Positions 18,384-29,425 are shown, counted from the stretch's first letter. The stretch is 64,000 nucleotides of DNA from Bacillus sp. AFS073361 (GCF_002567005.1 NZ_NUZU01000004.1:226560-290559), one strand, 5' to 3'. The notes: generated from the letters alone by a model not told the origin. A program made the numbers and translations.

Positions 18384-21300
18384 TTACATATTCCTGCGAT
18401 ATTGCCCGCCGACTTCGTAAAGGGCTCTGGTGATTTGGCCGAGACTGGCGACTTGGACGGTTTCCATTAACTCGGCGAAGATATTGCCATTTTTGACGGC
18501 AGCTTCTTTCAAACGTTGCAATGCTTCTCCCGCCGACGCTGCATGACTTTCCTGGAAGGTACGCAGATTTTGAATTTGCAGTTCCTTCTCTTCGTAAGAC
18601 GCGCGCGCTAATTCCATATTATTGACGTCTTCTTCTGACGGAGGATTTGGATTCAGATACGTATTCACACCGATAATCGGTAATTCACCCGTGTGTTTTT
18701 TCATTTCATAATACATCGATTCATCCTGAATTTTGCCGCGCTGATACTGGGTTTCCATGGACCCAAGCACACCGCCGCGATCATTCAAGCGTTCAAACTC
18801 TTGCAGTACCGCTTCCTCCACTAGATCCGTTAACTCCTCCACAATAAATGATCCTTGGAGCGGATTTTCATTTTTGGATAAGCCATGCTCTTTCGTAATA
18901 ATCATCTGAATCGCCATCGCGCGGCGTACTGATTCCTCAGTTGGCGTGGTAATCGCCTCATCATAAGCATTCGTATGAAGGGAATTACAATTATCTTGCA
19001 AGGCCATTAAAGCCTGCAGTGTCGTCCGAATATCATTAAAATCAATTTCCTGTGCATGCAGCGAACGCCCCGACGTCTGAACATGGTACTTCAATTTTTG
19101 ACTTCGTTCGTTTGCCCCATATTTATCGCGCATCACTGTCGCCCAAATACGGCGGGCCACCCGGCCAATTACGGTATACTCCGGATCCAGGCCATTTGAG
19201 AAGAAGAAGGACAAGTTCGGTGCAAAATCATCAATCTTCATACCGCGGCTCAAATAGTACTCTACATAGGTAAACCCATTAGACAACGTAAACGCTAGCT
19301 GTGAAATCGGATTGGCGCCTGCTTCGGCAATATGATACCCCGAAATCGAGACGGAATAATAGTTGCGCACTTGATGGTCAATGAAATATTGCTGAATATC
19401 GCCCATCATCCGCAGCGCAAATTCCGTTGAGAAGATACATGTATTTTGACCTTGGTCTTCTTTTAAAATATCAGCCTGCACTGTACCGCGCACCGTACGG
19501 AGTGTATAGGCACGAACTTCCGCAAATTCCTCCACCGTTAACACCCGGCCAAGCTCGGCTTCCTTCCGCTGCACCTGCTGATCAATCGCTGTATTCATAA
19601 ACATTGCTAAAATAATCGGTGCGGGACCGTTAATGGTCATGGATACCGAGGTTGACGGATGACATAAATCAAAGCCATCATACAACTTTTTCATATCATC
19701 TAATGTACAAACACTAACGCCGCTTTCGCCGACCTTCCCGAAAATATCCGGACGGTGATCCGGGTCTTCACCATACAGGGTCACGGAGTCAAACGCCGTA
19801 CTTAAGCGTTTCGCCTCATCATCCTTCGATAAATAGTGGAAACGGCGATTCGTGCGCTCCGGTGTCCCCTCCCCAGCAAACTGGCGTTTTGGATCCTCGC
19901 CTTCGCGCTTAAACGGAAATACCCCAGCCGTATATGGGAAAGAACCCGGGACGTTTTCCTGGTAAACCCAGCGGAGGATTTCCCCGTAATCCTTATACTT
20001 TGGCAGCACTACTTTCGGAATATCGAGCCCTGATAAGCTTTTCGATCTCAACACGGTAATAATCTCTTTATCACGGATTCTCGTCACGAACTTGTCGCCG
20101 GAATACGCCTCCCGCGTTTTTGCCCAGCCCTCAAGAATTTTCCGAGATTCAGGTGTCAGTTTCGCTTCCGTCTCTTGCATAACCGCCTCTAACGCTGCAA
20201 TCACTGCCGCATCGCTGACCGCTTCCATCGCCCCTTCTAACTGGAATAACTTCCGGGCAATCCCCGCCTGTTCTTCCGCTTTCCGGTGATAGCCGCGCAC
20301 CGTTTCAGAAATTTCCCGTAAATAATAACGGCGGTCGGTTGGGATAATCACGTTCTGTTTTTCCACTAAGGCATCTTTAGTAAAATTGGTCACCCAGCCC
20401 GTACCCATTTTATCGTTAATTTTTTCAATCAGCGCTGCAAACAAGCCATTTGTTCCCGGATCATTAAACTGACTCGCAATCGTTCCATATACCGGCATGT
20501 CATCAATGTCTTTTTCAAAAAGCATATGGCTGCGCTGGTATTGCTTTTGCACCTGGCGCTTCGCGTCCTCCGAGCCCTTGCGCTCAAACTTATTGATAAC
20601 AATCAGGTCCGCAAAATCAATCATGTCAATCTTCTCGAGCTGGGACGGCGCCCCAAACTCACTCGTCATCACATACAAAGAAACATCGCAAATCTCCGTA
20701 ATTCCCGCATCTCCCTGGCCGATTCCGCTCGTCTCGACAATGACGAGATCAAAGCCAGCTGCCTTCGTAACAGCAACCGCATCCTTAATTGCCAGTGAAA
20801 GTTCACTTTTGGAACTCCTTGTAGCCAGCGAGCGCATATACACGTTCGGGGAAAAAATCGCATTCATGCGGATTCGGTCCCCAAGCAGGGCGCCCCCCGT
20901 CTTTTGCTTCGTCGGATCAACTGACAGAATTGCTACCTTTTTATCAGGCAGTTCATTAATAAAGCGGCGGATTAATTCATCGGTCAATGAACTTTTCCCG
21001 GCACCGCCCGTTCCCGTAATCCCAACGACAGGAATCTCTTTCTCGAGTGACTTCACTTGATCGAGCACTCGCTCAGCCGTTGCCGCTGCTTCATTTGTCC
21101 CATCGACATGAAGCTCCGCAATCGTGATCAGCTTTGCCACCGCATTGACATCCCCACTCGGCAGCTTCTCGATTTGATTGGCTACATCGTGCGGGACCGT
21201 CGCAAAATCGCACTCCTCCATCATCCGGTCAATCATGCCCTGCAGCCCCATCCTGCGGCCATCCTCAGGGGAGAAGATCCACGAAATCCCATACTCATGG

Positions 21301-21629
21301 AGCTCATCGATTTCGCGCGGGATAATTACCCCGCCGCCGCCGCCAAAAATACGAATATTCGGCGCACCCTTTTCTTTCAACAAATCGTACATATATTTGA
21401 AATACTCGACATGCCCGCCTTGATATGAAGAGATCGCAATTCCCTGCACATCCTCCTGGATCGCCGCGTTTACGACTTCCTCTACCGAGCGATTATGGCC
21501 GAGATGGATGACCTCCGCCCCGCTCGCCTGCAGAATCCGCCTCATAATATTGATGGAAGCATCATGCCCGTCAAACAAACTTGAAGCTGTGACAAAGCGA
21601 ATATGATGTTTCGGTTGATAATTCCCCAT
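18384..21629 (-). CDS. icmF: Fused isobutyryl-CoA mutase with its G-protein chaperone
   Basis: IcmF is an adenosylcobalamin enzyme that interconverts isobutyryl-CoA and n-butyryl-CoA (some also act on pivalyl- or isovaleryl-CoA). The order of domains is diagnostic: an N-terminal B12-binding domain with [10 protein letters not shown] (DxHxxG type), a MeaB/ArgK-type GTPase with P-loop GTGGAGKSS near residue 208, then the TIM-barrel mutase domain (residues about 550-1081). The 1081-residue length is typical of IcmF. It is the last gene of a fatty/branched-acid operon. The product could link branched-chain acyl-CoA breakdown to the adjacent butyryl-CoA beta-oxidation steps. Confidence 0.95.
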   Translation of the reverse strand: MGNYQPKHHIRFVTASSLFDGHDASINIMRRILQASGAEVIHLGHNRSVEEVVNAAIQEDVQGIAISSYQGGHVEYFKYMYDLLKEKGAPNIRIFGGGGGVIIPREIDELHEYGISWIFSPEDGRRMGLQGMIDRMMEECDFATVPHDVANQIEKLPSGDVNAVAKLITIAELHVDGTNEAAATAERVLDQVKSLEKEIPVVGITGTGGAGKSSLTDELIRRFINELPDKKVAILSVDPTKQKTGGALLGDRIRMNAIFSPNVYMRSLATRSSKSELSLAIKDAVAVTKAAGFDLVIVETSGIGQGDAGITEICDVSLYVMTSEFGAPSQLEKIDMIDFADLIVINKFERKGSEDAKRQVQKQYQRSHMLFEKDIDDMPVYGTIASQFNDPGTNGLFAALIEKINDKMGTGWVTNFTKDALVEKQNVIIPTDRRYYLREISETVRGYHRKAEEQAGIARKLFQLEGAMEAVSDAAVIAALEAVMQETEAKLTPESRKILEGWAKTREAYSGDKFVTRIRDKEIITVLRSKSLSGLDIPKVVLPKYKDYGEILRWVYQENVPGSFPYTAGVFPFKREGEDPKRQFAGEGTPERTNRRFHYLSKDDEAKRLSTAFDSVTLYGEDPDHRPDIFGKVGESGVSVCTLDDMKKLYDGFDLCHPSTSVSMTINGPAPIILAMFMNTAIDQQVQRKEAELGRVLTVEEFAEVRAYTLRTVRGTVQADILKEDQGQNTCIFSTEFALRMMGDIQQYFIDHQVRNYYSVSISGYHIAEAGANPISQLAFTLSNGFTYVEYYLSRGMKIDDFAPNLSFFFSNGLDPEYTVIGRVARRIWATVMRDKYGANERSQKLKYHVQTSGRSLHAQEIDFNDIRTTLQALMALQDNCNSLHTNAYDEAITTPTEESVRRAMAIQMIITKEHGLSKNENPLQGSFIVEELTDLVEEAVLQEFERLNDRGGVLGSMETQYQRGKIQDESMYYEMKKHTGELPIIGVNTYLNPNPPSEEDVNNMELARASYEEKELQIQNLRTFQESHAASAGEALQRLKEAAVKNGNIFAELMETVQVASLGQITRALYEVGGQYRRNM

Positions 21630-21666
21630 CGTTCTCCCCCTTTTTATAGGCTGTATTAAACTTGGA

Positions 21667-21690
21667 TGTTGATTTCCGCTCCAATCAGCA
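21667..21690. repeat. Ends-only copy of the TGTTGATT...AATCAACA repeat
   Basis: TGTTGATTTCCGCTCC is followed by AATCAGCA, with one mismatch in the right arm. It sits in the 78-base gap between the TetR gene and icmF. Confidence 0.75.
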
Positions 21691-21707
21691 TCGTCACCTG
21701 GTCAACA

Positions 21708-22349
21708 TTACGACCTAGCCTGTGTTGACGTATGAATCCCGTGAAACAATTGCTCTGTTTGCAGTTCAATATATTCATCTAGCGTATATAATTTTTGAAG
21801 GGCCCAGCGCCGGAACGCCCACATTTGTCCCTCAACAATAATGTTATGGGAAATCAGTGCGATCTGTTTTTCCGATAACTCCAGTTCTCCATTTTCGACA
21901 CAGCGGACCATTAGGCTCTCAAACATCGCCGCCATTTCAATTTCTTTTTTCAGCACATATGGAAGGGCGTCCTTCGTCAGCGATTTGGCTTCTTGATACA
22001 TGACCAGCACTTCATCCTGCATCTCATCCATAACCCGGAAATAATGCCCCACCCCAAGCTTCAGACTTGAAAGGGTGCCTTTTTTCTGCTCCAAATCCTG
22101 CTCAAGGCGTTCACTCACATGTTCATAAATGCTGTCACAGACGAGGTACAGGACATCTTCCTTCGAGCGGATGTATTCGTAAAGGGTCCCAATACTGAAT
22201 CCTGCGGCTTTGGCGATTTCCCTCGTTGTCGTCCGGTGAAAGCCTTTTTCTTTAAAAAGGCTGACGGCCCCTTTAATCATTTGGTCCCGCCGTTTCTGAA
22301 CAAGACGTTCATCCTTTACAGAAGCCAGTACTTCTCGTTTTTTTATCAT
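21708..22349 (-). CDS. TetR/AcrR-family regulator of the acyl-CoA operon
   Basis: This 213-residue protein has a clear TetR DNA-binding domain (TTTREIAKAAGFSIGTLYEYIRSKEDVLYLV, residues about 40-70) and an all-helical C-terminal domain. It resembles regulators of fatty-acid degradation such as FadR and related acyl-CoA-responsive repressors. It lies between an acyl-CoA dehydrogenase gene (13-base gap) and icmF. That it controls this operon, with an acyl-CoA as ligand, is an inference from position. Confidence 0.85.
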   Translation of the reverse strand: MIKKREVLASVKDERLVQKRRDQMIKGAVSLFKEKGFHRTTTREIAKAAGFSIGTLYEYIRSKEDVLYLVCDSIYEHVSERLEQDLEQKKGTLSSLKLGVGHYFRVMDEMQDEVLVMYQEAKSLTKDALPYVLKKEIEMAAMFESLMVRCVENGELELSEKQIALISHNIIVEGQMWAFRRWALQKLYTLDEYIELQTEQLFHGIHTSTQARS

Positions 22350-22362
22350 GTTCTAACCCGCC

Positions 22363-23502
22363 TTACTTCGTGATCATCCGCGAGATCACAAGTCGTTGAA
22401 TTTCTTGTGTGCCTTCATAGATTTGCGTAATTTTTGCATCGCGCATGAAGCGCTCCACTGGATAATCCTTTGTATAGCCATAGCCGCCAAAAATCTGAAC
22501 AGCCTCGGTTGTTACCTTCATCGCCGTATCGCCTGCAAATAACTTCGACATCGCCGACTCCTTGCCGTACGGCAGACCTTGCGACTCGAGCCATGCGGCT
22601 TGATACGTTAATAGTCGTGAGGCCTCAATCCCTGTGGCCATATCTGCGAGTTTAAAGGCAATCCCTTGATTTGCGACGATTGGTTTGCCGAATTGATGAC
22701 GTTCCTTGGCATAGTCTGCGGCTGCGTCAAGCGCCCCTTGAGCAATCCCCACTGCTTGAGCAGCAATACCGTTGCGGCCGCCATCAAGCGTCATCATAGC
22801 AATTTTAAAGCCTTCGCCTTCTTCTCCGAGTCTGTTAGCAATTGGAACCTTACAATCTTCAAAAATAATTTCAGTGGTCGGTGAAGAACGAATTCCGAGT
22901 TTCTTTTCTTTTTTCCCAACTGAAAAGCCTGGGAAGTCGCTCTCGATAATAAATGCGGTGGTTCCTTTTTGTCTGCTTGAAGGGTCGGTTAATGCAAACA
23001 CCACATAAATGTCCGCTACCCCACCATTCGTAATGAAAATCTTCGAGCCATTGAGAACATAATGATCGCCTTCACGACGAGCAGTCGTTCTCATTCCGCC
23101 GGCATCCGAACCGCTGCCAGGCTCTGTTAAGCCGTAGGCGCCAATTTTTGTCCCTTCTGCCATTGGGCGCAGGTAGGTTTGTTTTTGCTCCTCACTGCCA
23201 AATTTATAAATCGGCCAGCCCGCTAGAGAAGTATGGGCTGAGAGCATAACGCCCGTTGATGCGTCAACGCGGGAAAGCTCTTCTACTGCGATACAGTACG
23301 CCAGATAATCACTGCCAATGCCGCCGTACTCTTCCGGCCACGGAATCCCGGTTAAACCCAGCTCCGCCATTTTGTCAAAAATCTCACGGTCAAAGCGTTC
23401 TTCCTCATCGCGCTCCGCTGCCGTCGGAGCCACTTCATTCCGGGCAAAATCACGAACCATTTTCCGAATCATTTCATGTTCTTCAGAGAGTTTAAAGTTC
23501 AT
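22363..23502 (-). CDS. Acyl-CoA dehydrogenase (short/branched-chain type)
   Basis: The FAD-dependent enzyme introduces the alpha-beta double bond in acyl-CoA and passes electrons to ETF. The flavin/substrate loop [17 protein letters not shown] and the C-terminal signature [21 protein letters not shown], followed by [15 protein letters not shown] with the catalytic Glu, are complete. The length is 379 residues. It is one of two tandem paralogues (the other at 23558). Chain-length preference cannot be decided here; MmgC/AcdA-type is the best description. Confidence 0.93.
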   Translation of the reverse strand: MNFKLSEEHEMIRKMVRDFARNEVAPTAAERDEEERFDREIFDKMAELGLTGIPWPEEYGGIGSDYLAYCIAVEELSRVDASTGVMLSAHTSLAGWPIYKFGSEEQKQTYLRPMAEGTKIGAYGLTEPGSGSDAGGMRTTARREGDHYVLNGSKIFITNGGVADIYVVFALTDPSSRQKGTTAFIIESDFPGFSVGKKEKKLGIRSSPTTEIIFEDCKVPIANRLGEEGEGFKIAMMTLDGGRNGIAAQAVGIAQGALDAAADYAKERHQFGKPIVANQGIAFKLADMATGIEASRLLTYQAAWLESQGLPYGKESAMSKLFAGDTAMKVTTEAVQIFGGYGYTKDYPVERFMRDAKITQIYEGTQEIQRLVISRMITK

Positions 23503-23557
23503 TTCAAGTCCTCCTAGTGGATATGTTTAAGGCTGTTTTCGCATATAAGAGCCAAAT

Positions 23558-24688
23558 TTATACATGCTTACTAATAACAATCCGTTGAATTTCACTTGTT
23601 CCTTCATAAATTTCCGTGATTTTTGCATCTCGGAAATAGCGCTCGACCGGATAGTCTTCGGTGTATCCGTAGCCGCCGAAAACTTGAATCGCTTCGGTGG
23701 TGACTTCCACCGCCGTTTTCGTCGCGAACAATTTCGCCATTGACGCTTCCAACGTACATTTTTTTCCATGCGTCCGTAAATACGCCGCACGATAGACTAA
23801 TAGTTTCGCTGCTTCCACACTGGTCGCCATGTCCGCTAATTTAAAGCCAATCCCTTGTTGAGCGGCAATCGGCTTTCCAAATTGGTGGCGGTCCCCAGCA
23901 TAGGTGGTTGCGGCTGACAGTGCGGCCTCAGCAATCCCAAGCGCCTGGGTCGCAATCCCGATGCGGCCGACATCAAGGTTGGCCATTGCAATCTTAAAGC
24001 CTTCGCCCTCAGCACCCAGCAGGTTTTCAGCCGGAACATGCATATCCTCGAACGTAAGTTGGACCGTTCTCGAGCCATGCAAGCCCATTTTCTTCTCATC
24101 TTTGCCGACGATAAAGCCAGGAGTATTTTTTTCAACAATAAACGCTGAAATCCCCTTGCTGCCTAGTTCAGGATTTGTTTTCGCAAAAACAATATACACA
24201 TCAGCTTCTCCGCCGTTCGTAATGAACACCTTCGATCCGTTGATGACGTAATGATCGCCTTTCTTGACGGCACGGGACTTTAAGCTGGCCGCATCCGATC
24301 CTGAACTCGGTTCGGTTAAGCAAAATGCACCGAGATACTCCCCTGAAGCCAATTTCGGCACGTATTTCTCTTTCTGCTGCTCTGTTCCAAAATAAAGGAT
24401 TGGGTTTGTGCAGACCGAGGTATGCACAGAAAGGATTACCCCAATGGTAGCGCTTACTTTAGAAAGTTCATGGATTGCTAGGATATAGGAGGTGAAGTCC
24501 ATCGCCGCACCGCCATATTTCTCTGGGACAGGAATCCCCATTAACCCAAGCTCCCCCATTTTGCGGAGAATTTCGCGCGGAAATTCTCCTCTTTCCATAT
24601 TCTCAATGAATGGGGCAATTTCGCTGTTCGCAAAATCGCGGACCATTTTTCGCATCATTTCTTGTTCTTCGGTGAATGTAAGATTCAT
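23558..24688 (-). CDS. Acyl-CoA dehydrogenase, second paralogue
   Basis: The 376-residue enzyme starts [15 protein letters not shown] at 24688, after AAAGGGGAG; the longer frame from 24739 lacks a good site. It has [17 protein letters not shown], the C-terminal [19 protein letters not shown], and [15 protein letters not shown]. It is clearly homologous to its downstream neighbour, so the pair arose by duplication and may handle straight- and branched-chain substrates. Part of thl-hbd-acd-acd-tetR-icmF. Confidence 0.93.
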   Translation of the reverse strand: MNLTFTEEQEMMRKMVRDFANSEIAPFIENMERGEFPREILRKMGELGLMGIPVPEKYGGAAMDFTSYILAIHELSKVSATIGVILSVHTSVCTNPILYFGTEQQKEKYVPKLASGEYLGAFCLTEPSSGSDAASLKSRAVKKGDHYVINGSKVFITNGGEADVYIVFAKTNPELGSKGISAFIVEKNTPGFIVGKDEKKMGLHGSRTVQLTFEDMHVPAENLLGAEGEGFKIAMANLDVGRIGIATQALGIAEAALSAATTYAGDRHQFGKPIAAQQGIGFKLADMATSVEAAKLLVYRAAYLRTHGKKCTLEASMAKLFATKTAVEVTTEAIQVFGGYGYTEDYPVERYFRDAKITEIYEGTSEIQRIVISKHV

Positions 24689-24766
24689 GGTGGTCTCCCC
24701 TTTGGAGGAATGTACTATCGTGGTGCTCATCATTATCACGACCCCTTTTTCGAAGAAATGCTGTGT

Positions 24767-25618
24767 CTATTCGTACGTATAAAAACCGCGCCCTGATTTC
24801 TTGCCAAGCCAGCCTGCTTTCACATATTTGCGCAGGAGCGGACAAGGACGGTATTTGTCATCGCCAAAGCCTTGGTGAAGTGTTTCCATGATATAAAGAC
24901 ATGTATCCAAACCAATAAAATCAGCCAAGGTTAACGGCCCCATCGGGTGGTTCATGCCGAGTTTCATGACTTCATCGATCGCTTCCTTTGTAGCCACACC
25001 CTCATAAAGTGTATAAATCGCTTCGTTAATCATTGGCATCAGAATACGATTGGAAACAAATCCTGGAAAGTCATTGACTTCAACGGGTACCTTACTCAAG
25101 GTTTTGGTCATATCTTCAATCACTTGGTAGACTTCATCGGATGTTGCAAGACCGCGAATGATTTCAACAAGCTTCATAACCGGAACGGGGTTCATAAAGT
25201 GCATACCAATTACCTTTTCTGGACGCTTAGTGGCCGCCGCAATTTCCGTGATCGGCAATGATGAGGTATTGCTCGCGAGTATCGCGTGTGCTGGGGTAAT
25301 TTCATCCAGCTGGGCAAAGATGTTGGTTTTGATGTTCATGTTTTCCACGGCAGCTTCGATGACGAGATCGACGTCACGGGCATCATTTAGATCGGTGGAC
25401 AGAGTAATGTTACTGAGAACTTCTTGTTTCTGCTCTTCCGTGAGGCGCCCTTTGTCAACGTTTCGTGTAAGTAGTTTATTGATTCCGGCTAGGCCGCGTT
25501 CCACAAACTCCTGTTTTAAATCATTAAGTACAACCATGTACCCTGCCTGGGCACAAACTTGAGCAATTCCGGATCCCATTTGTCCGGCACCAATGACCAT
25601 CAGCTTTGAAATCTTCAT
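24767..25618 (-). CDS. hbd: 3-hydroxybutyryl-CoA dehydrogenase
   Basis: The NAD(P)-dependent enzyme interconverts 3-hydroxybutyryl-CoA and acetoacetyl-CoA. The Rossmann motif [13 protein letters not shown] is at the N-terminus. The catalytic His is in [14 protein letters not shown] and the conserved [10 protein letters not shown] segment follows. The 283-residue single-domain form (without a hydratase domain) is typical. It follows thiolase (81-base gap) and supplies the oxidation step before thiolysis. Confidence 0.95.
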   Translation of the reverse strand: MKISKLMVIGAGQMGSGIAQVCAQAGYMVVLNDLKQEFVERGLAGINKLLTRNVDKGRLTEEQKQEVLSNITLSTDLNDARDVDLVIEAAVENMNIKTNIFAQLDEITPAHAILASNTSSLPITEIAAATKRPEKVIGMHFMNPVPVMKLVEIIRGLATSDEVYQVIEDMTKTLSKVPVEVNDFPGFVSNRILMPMINEAIYTLYEGVATKEAIDEVMKLGMNHPMGPLTLADFIGLDTCLYIMETLHQGFGDDKYRPCPLLRKYVKAGWLGKKSGRGFYTYE

Positions 25619-25639
25619 TCGATTCTATTCCCTCCAAGA

Positions 25640-25661
25640 AGGCCGGAAATGAGTCCGGCCT
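25640..25661. terminator. Hairpin between thl and hbd
   Basis: AGGCCGGA and TCCGGCCT form a perfect 8-bp stem with a 6-base loop. The T tract follows on the plus strand only, so on the operon strand it is more likely an intercistronic processing or partial-termination hairpin. Confidence 0.6.
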
Positions 25662-25699
25662 AGCATTTTTTATTTGGTATCTACTAATCTTAAAAACTA

Positions 25700-26887
25700 T
25701 TATCCGCGCGGAACCTCGATCATCACCGCATCGCCCTGGCCGCCCCCGCTGCAAATTGCAGCAATTCCAAGTCCTCCGCCGCGGCGTTTTAATTCATGCA
25801 TTAATGTGAGAATAATGCGTGCCCCGCTTGCCCCAATCGGGTGACCATAAGCGACCGCACCGCCATTAACATTGATCTTTTCTGGATCCAAGCCGGCAAT
25901 TTTCCCACTGACTAAAGCAACCGCCGCAAAAGCTTCATTAATTTCAAATAAATCAACTTCATCTACTGTTTTGCCTGTTTTTCGTAACAGCTCATTAATG
26001 ACAAGTCCCGGAGTTTTTGGGAAATCCTTTGCTTCCACCGCAACCGCCGCATGGCCGACAATCACAGCTTCAGCATCACGGCCTTCGCGAGCCGCACGTT
26101 CCTCACTCATTAACACGAGGGCGGCCGCACCGTCATTGACACCTGGCGCATTCCCTGCCGTAATCGTTCCCGTTGAATTAAATACCGGTGCTAATTTAGC
26201 CAAACGCTCTAAAGACGTATCTTTTCGCGGTGCTTCATCTGTCGCCACCACCACTGGAGCTCCTTTGCGCTGTGGAACCTCTACCGGAACAATTTCTTCC
26301 GCCAACTTCCCACTCTCTATCGCTTCAATCGCGCGCAGATGACTTCTAAGTGCCCACTCATCCTGTGCCTCACGGCTGATTTCCATATCTTGAGCCGCTT
26401 CGTTGCCATAAGTCCCCATGTGGACGCCAGTAAAGCTGCAGGTTAAACCGTCCTGAATCATTAAATCCTTCACCTGTGCGTCTCCCATGCGGAAGCCCCA
26501 GCGTGCTTTTGGAAGTACATATGGAGCATTGCTCATCGATTCCATCCCGCCTGCCACAATCACTTCCTCATCGCCGGCGCGGATGATTTGATCAGCCAAC
26601 GTGACACTGCGCATTCCGGATGCACAAACCTTATTAATGGTTTCTGTTTTCACTTTCCATGGCAGTCCCGCATGCTTCGCCGCCTGACGCGATGGAATCT
26701 GCCCCTGTCCCCCTTGTAAGACCGTTCCAAGAATGACTTCCTCAACCTCTTCTGGCTTCACGCCCGCACGAACTAATGCCTCTTTTACCGCGATTCCTCC
26801 TAACTGTGAAGCAGTAAAGCTGCTCAAACCCCCTCCTAATTTTCCAAAAGGCGTTCTAACTCCGCTTAAAATAACCGTTCTTCCCAT
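25700..26887 (-). CDS. Acetyl-CoA C-acetyltransferase (thiolase)
   Basis: This thiolase condenses or cleaves acetyl-CoA and acetoacetyl-CoA/3-ketoacyl-CoA. The acyl-binding Cys is in [12 protein letters not shown] (near residue 88). [19 protein letters not shown] carries the catalytic His, and [11 protein letters not shown] the second Cys. The length of 395 residues is normal. It is the first gene of the minus-strand degradation operon. MmgA-like is a fair alternative name. Confidence 0.94.
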   Translation of the reverse strand: MGRTVILSGVRTPFGKLGGGLSSFTASQLGGIAVKEALVRAGVKPEEVEEVILGTVLQGGQGQIPSRQAAKHAGLPWKVKTETINKVCASGMRSVTLADQIIRAGDEEVIVAGGMESMSNAPYVLPKARWGFRMGDAQVKDLMIQDGLTCSFTGVHMGTYGNEAAQDMEISREAQDEWALRSHLRAIEAIESGKLAEEIVPVEVPQRKGAPVVVATDEAPRKDTSLERLAKLAPVFNSTGTITAGNAPGVNDGAAALVLMSEERAAREGRDAEAVIVGHAAVAVEAKDFPKTPGLVINELLRKTGKTVDEVDLFEINEAFAAVALVSGKIAGLDPEKINVNGGAVAYGHPIGASGARIILTLMHELKRRGGGLGIAAICSGGGQGDAVMIEVPRG

Positions 26888-26949
26888 CTTTCACACACTC
26901 CCCTAATCATAATATTCAGATAAACTTTTATAAAAAATAATTCCGGTGA

Positions 26950-26965
26950 CTGAACGCTCGCTCGG
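26950..26965. promoter_or_regulatory. Imperfect TetR-type palindrome in the thl leader
   Basis: CTGAACG-CT-CGCTCGG has 7-base half-sites that agree at 5 of 7 pairs. It lies between the thl promoter and start codon. It is a candidate operator for the TetR regulator at 21708. Confidence 0.4.
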
Positions 26966-27012
26966 ACACAAACAAAAAAGAAACGCAGTTCTCTGCTTTT
27001 TTAAAATGGTAA

Positions 27013-27037
27013 TGTAAGCGTTTTATTTACAATTATA
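27013..27037 (-). promoter_or_regulatory. thl operon -10 region with overlapping cre-like site
   Basis: A perfect TATAAT on the minus strand (27037-27032) is followed by TGTAAGCGTTTTAT on the plus strand at 27013-27026, which matches the CcpA cre consensus TGWAARCGYTWNCW except at one position. The site overlaps the expected transcription start, a position usual for CcpA repression. The -35 is poor. Confidence 0.55.
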
Positions 27038-27053
27038 TTTTACATAAAAAAGC

Positions 27054-27122
27054 GTAGAAGTTGAAATGTTTTACACAAAATTTTAAAAATTTTACGAATT
27101 AAATAAACAAATCAACTTCTAC
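27054..27122. repeat. 11-bp inverted repeat flanking an AT-rich 47-base segment
   Basis: GTAGAAGTTGA (27054-27064) and TCAACTTCTAC (27112-27122) are perfect complements. They bracket AT-rich DNA between the fadF stop and the thl promoter. The structure could be a long fadF terminator or a looping site. Confidence 0.65.
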
Positions 27123-27135
27123 ACTCCATCAAGAC

Positions 27136-29238
27136 CTATGCGACTTCACCACAAACCGCTTTTTCCAGCAGCTCTGCTACATCGTATGTTGATACCTTTT
27201 CTTCGACCTCTTTCGCCTTCGTTCCATCCGAGAGCATTGTTAAACAGTACGGACAGCCGGAGCTGATGACCGAAGGATTCACAGCCAGTGCCTGCTCGGT
27301 TCGAGCCACGTTAATGCGCTGCCCGGTTTCTTCTTCCATCCACATCAAGCCGCCGCCTGCACCACAGCACATCGCCTTCTCTCTGTTCCGCTCCATTTCA
27401 AGAAGTTTCACGCCTGGAATCGATTTTAGAATCTCACGTGGTGCATCATAGACATCATTATATCGCCCTAAATAACAAGAATCATGGAATGTAATTGTCT
27501 CATTTACCGCGTGTTTCGGTACGAGCTTCCCATCGCGAACCAGCTCATAAAGAACCTCGGTGTGATGGAACACCTCAACATCGGTTAAACCAAAATCAGG
27601 GTATTCATTTTTGAAAATATTATAAGCATGTGGATCAATCGTGACGATTTTCTTGACCTCTGCTTTTTCAATTTCCTCAATATTTTTCGTTGCCAGCTCT
27701 TGGAACAAGAATTCATTGCCGAGTCGGCGCGGTGTATCGCCAGAGTTCTTCTCTTTGTTTCCGAGGATGGCAAATTTGATGCCAGCTTCATTAAGCAGTT
27801 TCGCAAACGATAAAGCAATCTTTTGGCTGCGGTTATCATATGATCCCATCGCCCCAACCCAGAAGAGGTATTCAAATTCCTCACCTGCTTTGTTCATTTC
27901 TTTCACGGTTGGTACATGAACATCCTCGCGGGCTTCACGCCATGTTTCACGTTCTTTTCTATTCAAGCCCCATGGATTGCCTTGGCGTTCGATATTGGTC
28001 ATCGCACGCTGCGCATCGGCGTCCAGTTTCCCCTCGGTTAACACTAAATAACGGCGTAAATCAATAATTTTATCAACGTGCTCGTTCATGACAGGACATT
28101 GATCCTCACAATTTCGGCAGGTCGTACAAGCCCAAATCTCTTCCTCCGTGATCACATCACCAATCAAGCTTGGGCTATAGGCTGCAGCGGCTGCGGATTC
28201 CTGGGCGCCTTGGCCCGCTGACGCTAGGGCCAGTTGATTTCCCGTCGTATTCCCAAACGCAAAGGTTGGCACCCACGGCTGCTTAGAGGTAACAGAGGCA
28301 CCATGATTGGTTAAATGATCACGCATTTTTACGATTAAATCCATTGGTGACAGCATTTTCCCTGTCCCCGTAGCCGGACACATATTTGTACAGCGGCCGC
28401 ATTCCACACAGGCATAAAAATCGATCATTTGGAGCTGCGTGAAGTCCTCTAATTTCCCTACCCCAAACGATTCCTGGGTTTCATCTTCAAAATCAATCTT
28501 TTTCAATTTTCCTGGTTTATCTAAACGGTTAAAATATACATTCGCAGGTCCCGCAATTAAGTGGGCATGCTTGGATTGTGGTACGTACACTAAGAAGGTT
28601 AACAAGAATAATAAGTGAGCCCACCAGGCAATGTAGAAAATCACAATAGAGGCGGTTTCACCAATCCCTGAAAAAATAACTGAAATCAGCGAAGCAATAG
28701 GTTCAGTCCAAGACGTCCCTTCACCATGCCAAATAAGGCTCATTCCATTTCCTAGTAACACAGAAAGCATCAAGCCGCCGATGAAAATAAGAACCAGACC
28801 CGATTTAAAGTTGCGTTTCAAGCGGACTAATTTTTCAACATACCGGCGGTAAAAAGCCCAGATAACGGCCACTAAAATCATCAGTGTGACGAGCTCTTGG
28901 AAAAAAGTAAACCCGGCATAAAGCGGTCCAAGTGGAAGATGTGCCCCCGGTTTAATCCCTTTGATAATAAAGTCAATGGCGCCAAATTGGACGAGAATAA
29001 ATCCGTAGAAGAACATGACGTGCATAATCCCGCTTTTTTTATCCTTTAGCAATTTCTTTTGGCCGAACACATTGACCCAAATTTTGCGAAGCCGCTCTTT
29101 GACATTGTCATCGAACTCAACCTTTTTCCCAAGCTTAATAAATTCAATCCGGGTCTTGACTACATACACGAACAGACTGATTGCGTAAGCGGTTACAAAA
29201 AGAAACGCAATCAAGTTAACCCAAAGTAATCCATTCAT
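27136..29238 (-). CDS. fadF: FadF: membrane-bound iron-sulfur electron-transfer protein of fatty-acid oxidation
   Basis: This 700-residue protein has an N-terminal membrane domain with about six helices, similar to the nitrate reductase gamma subunit. Two 4Fe-4S binding motifs follow (CVECGRCTNMCP near residue 277 and CTTCRNCEDQCP near residue 390). The C-terminal half has CCG-type cysteine-rich domains (DSCYLGRYNDVY and MCCGAGGGLMW). This is the HdrD-like architecture of B. subtilis YwjF/FadF. It is thought to carry electrons from ETF, reduced by acyl-CoA dehydrogenases, to the quinone pool. The adjacent dehydrogenases and FadR-type promoter agree. Confidence 0.92.
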   Translation of the reverse strand: MNGLLWVNLIAFLFVTAYAISLFVYVVKTRIEFIKLGKKVEFDDNVKERLRKIWVNVFGQKKLLKDKKSGIMHVMFFYGFILVQFGAIDFIIKGIKPGAHLPLGPLYAGFTFFQELVTLMILVAVIWAFYRRYVEKLVRLKRNFKSGLVLIFIGGLMLSVLLGNGMSLIWHGEGTSWTEPIASLISVIFSGIGETASIVIFYIAWWAHLLFLLTFLVYVPQSKHAHLIAGPANVYFNRLDKPGKLKKIDFEDETQESFGVGKLEDFTQLQMIDFYACVECGRCTNMCPATGTGKMLSPMDLIVKMRDHLTNHGASVTSKQPWVPTFAFGNTTGNQLALASAGQGAQESAAAAAYSPSLIGDVITEEEIWACTTCRNCEDQCPVMNEHVDKIIDLRRYLVLTEGKLDADAQRAMTNIERQGNPWGLNRKERETWREAREDVHVPTVKEMNKAGEEFEYLFWVGAMGSYDNRSQKIALSFAKLLNEAGIKFAILGNKEKNSGDTPRRLGNEFLFQELATKNIEEIEKAEVKKIVTIDPHAYNIFKNEYPDFGLTDVEVFHHTEVLYELVRDGKLVPKHAVNETITFHDSCYLGRYNDVYDAPREILKSIPGVKLLEMERNREKAMCCGAGGGLMWMEEETGQRINVARTEQALAVNPSVISSGCPYCLTMLSDGTKAKEVEEKVSTYDVAELLEKAVCGEVA

Positions 29239-29313
29239 AGTTATGCCCCTTTCCTTGTTATCCCCTAAAATGACTTTGAAAATAATTAATTTTCAGAATC
29301 TATACTTAACTCT

Positions 29314-29341
29314 ATTATATTATGAATGAGCATTCAGTCAA
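29314..29341 (-). promoter_or_regulatory. fadF promoter overlapped by a FadR-like operator
   Basis: On the minus strand TTGACT (29341-29336), 16 bases, TATAAT (29319-29314). Plus-strand bases 29323-29340 (TGAATGAGCATTCAGTCA) match the B. subtilis FadR consensus TGAATGAMTANTCATTCA at 15 of 18 positions, and cover the -35 to -10 spacer. Repression relieved by long-chain acyl-CoA is the expected behaviour. Confidence 0.7.
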
Positions 29342-29425
29342 ATGATTTTTTGTTAAGTTGCGTTAACTTATAGAAAAGGATACTTTCGGTAAAACTAACG
29401 AAACTGATTGGAGGAAAGAACCCAG

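Noticed and set aside
20497..21060. A 187-codon plus-strand frame opposite the icmF GTPase domain
   Set aside because: The minus-strand IcmF frame is conserved in all motifs; the opposite frame is Ser-rich and without domain similarity.
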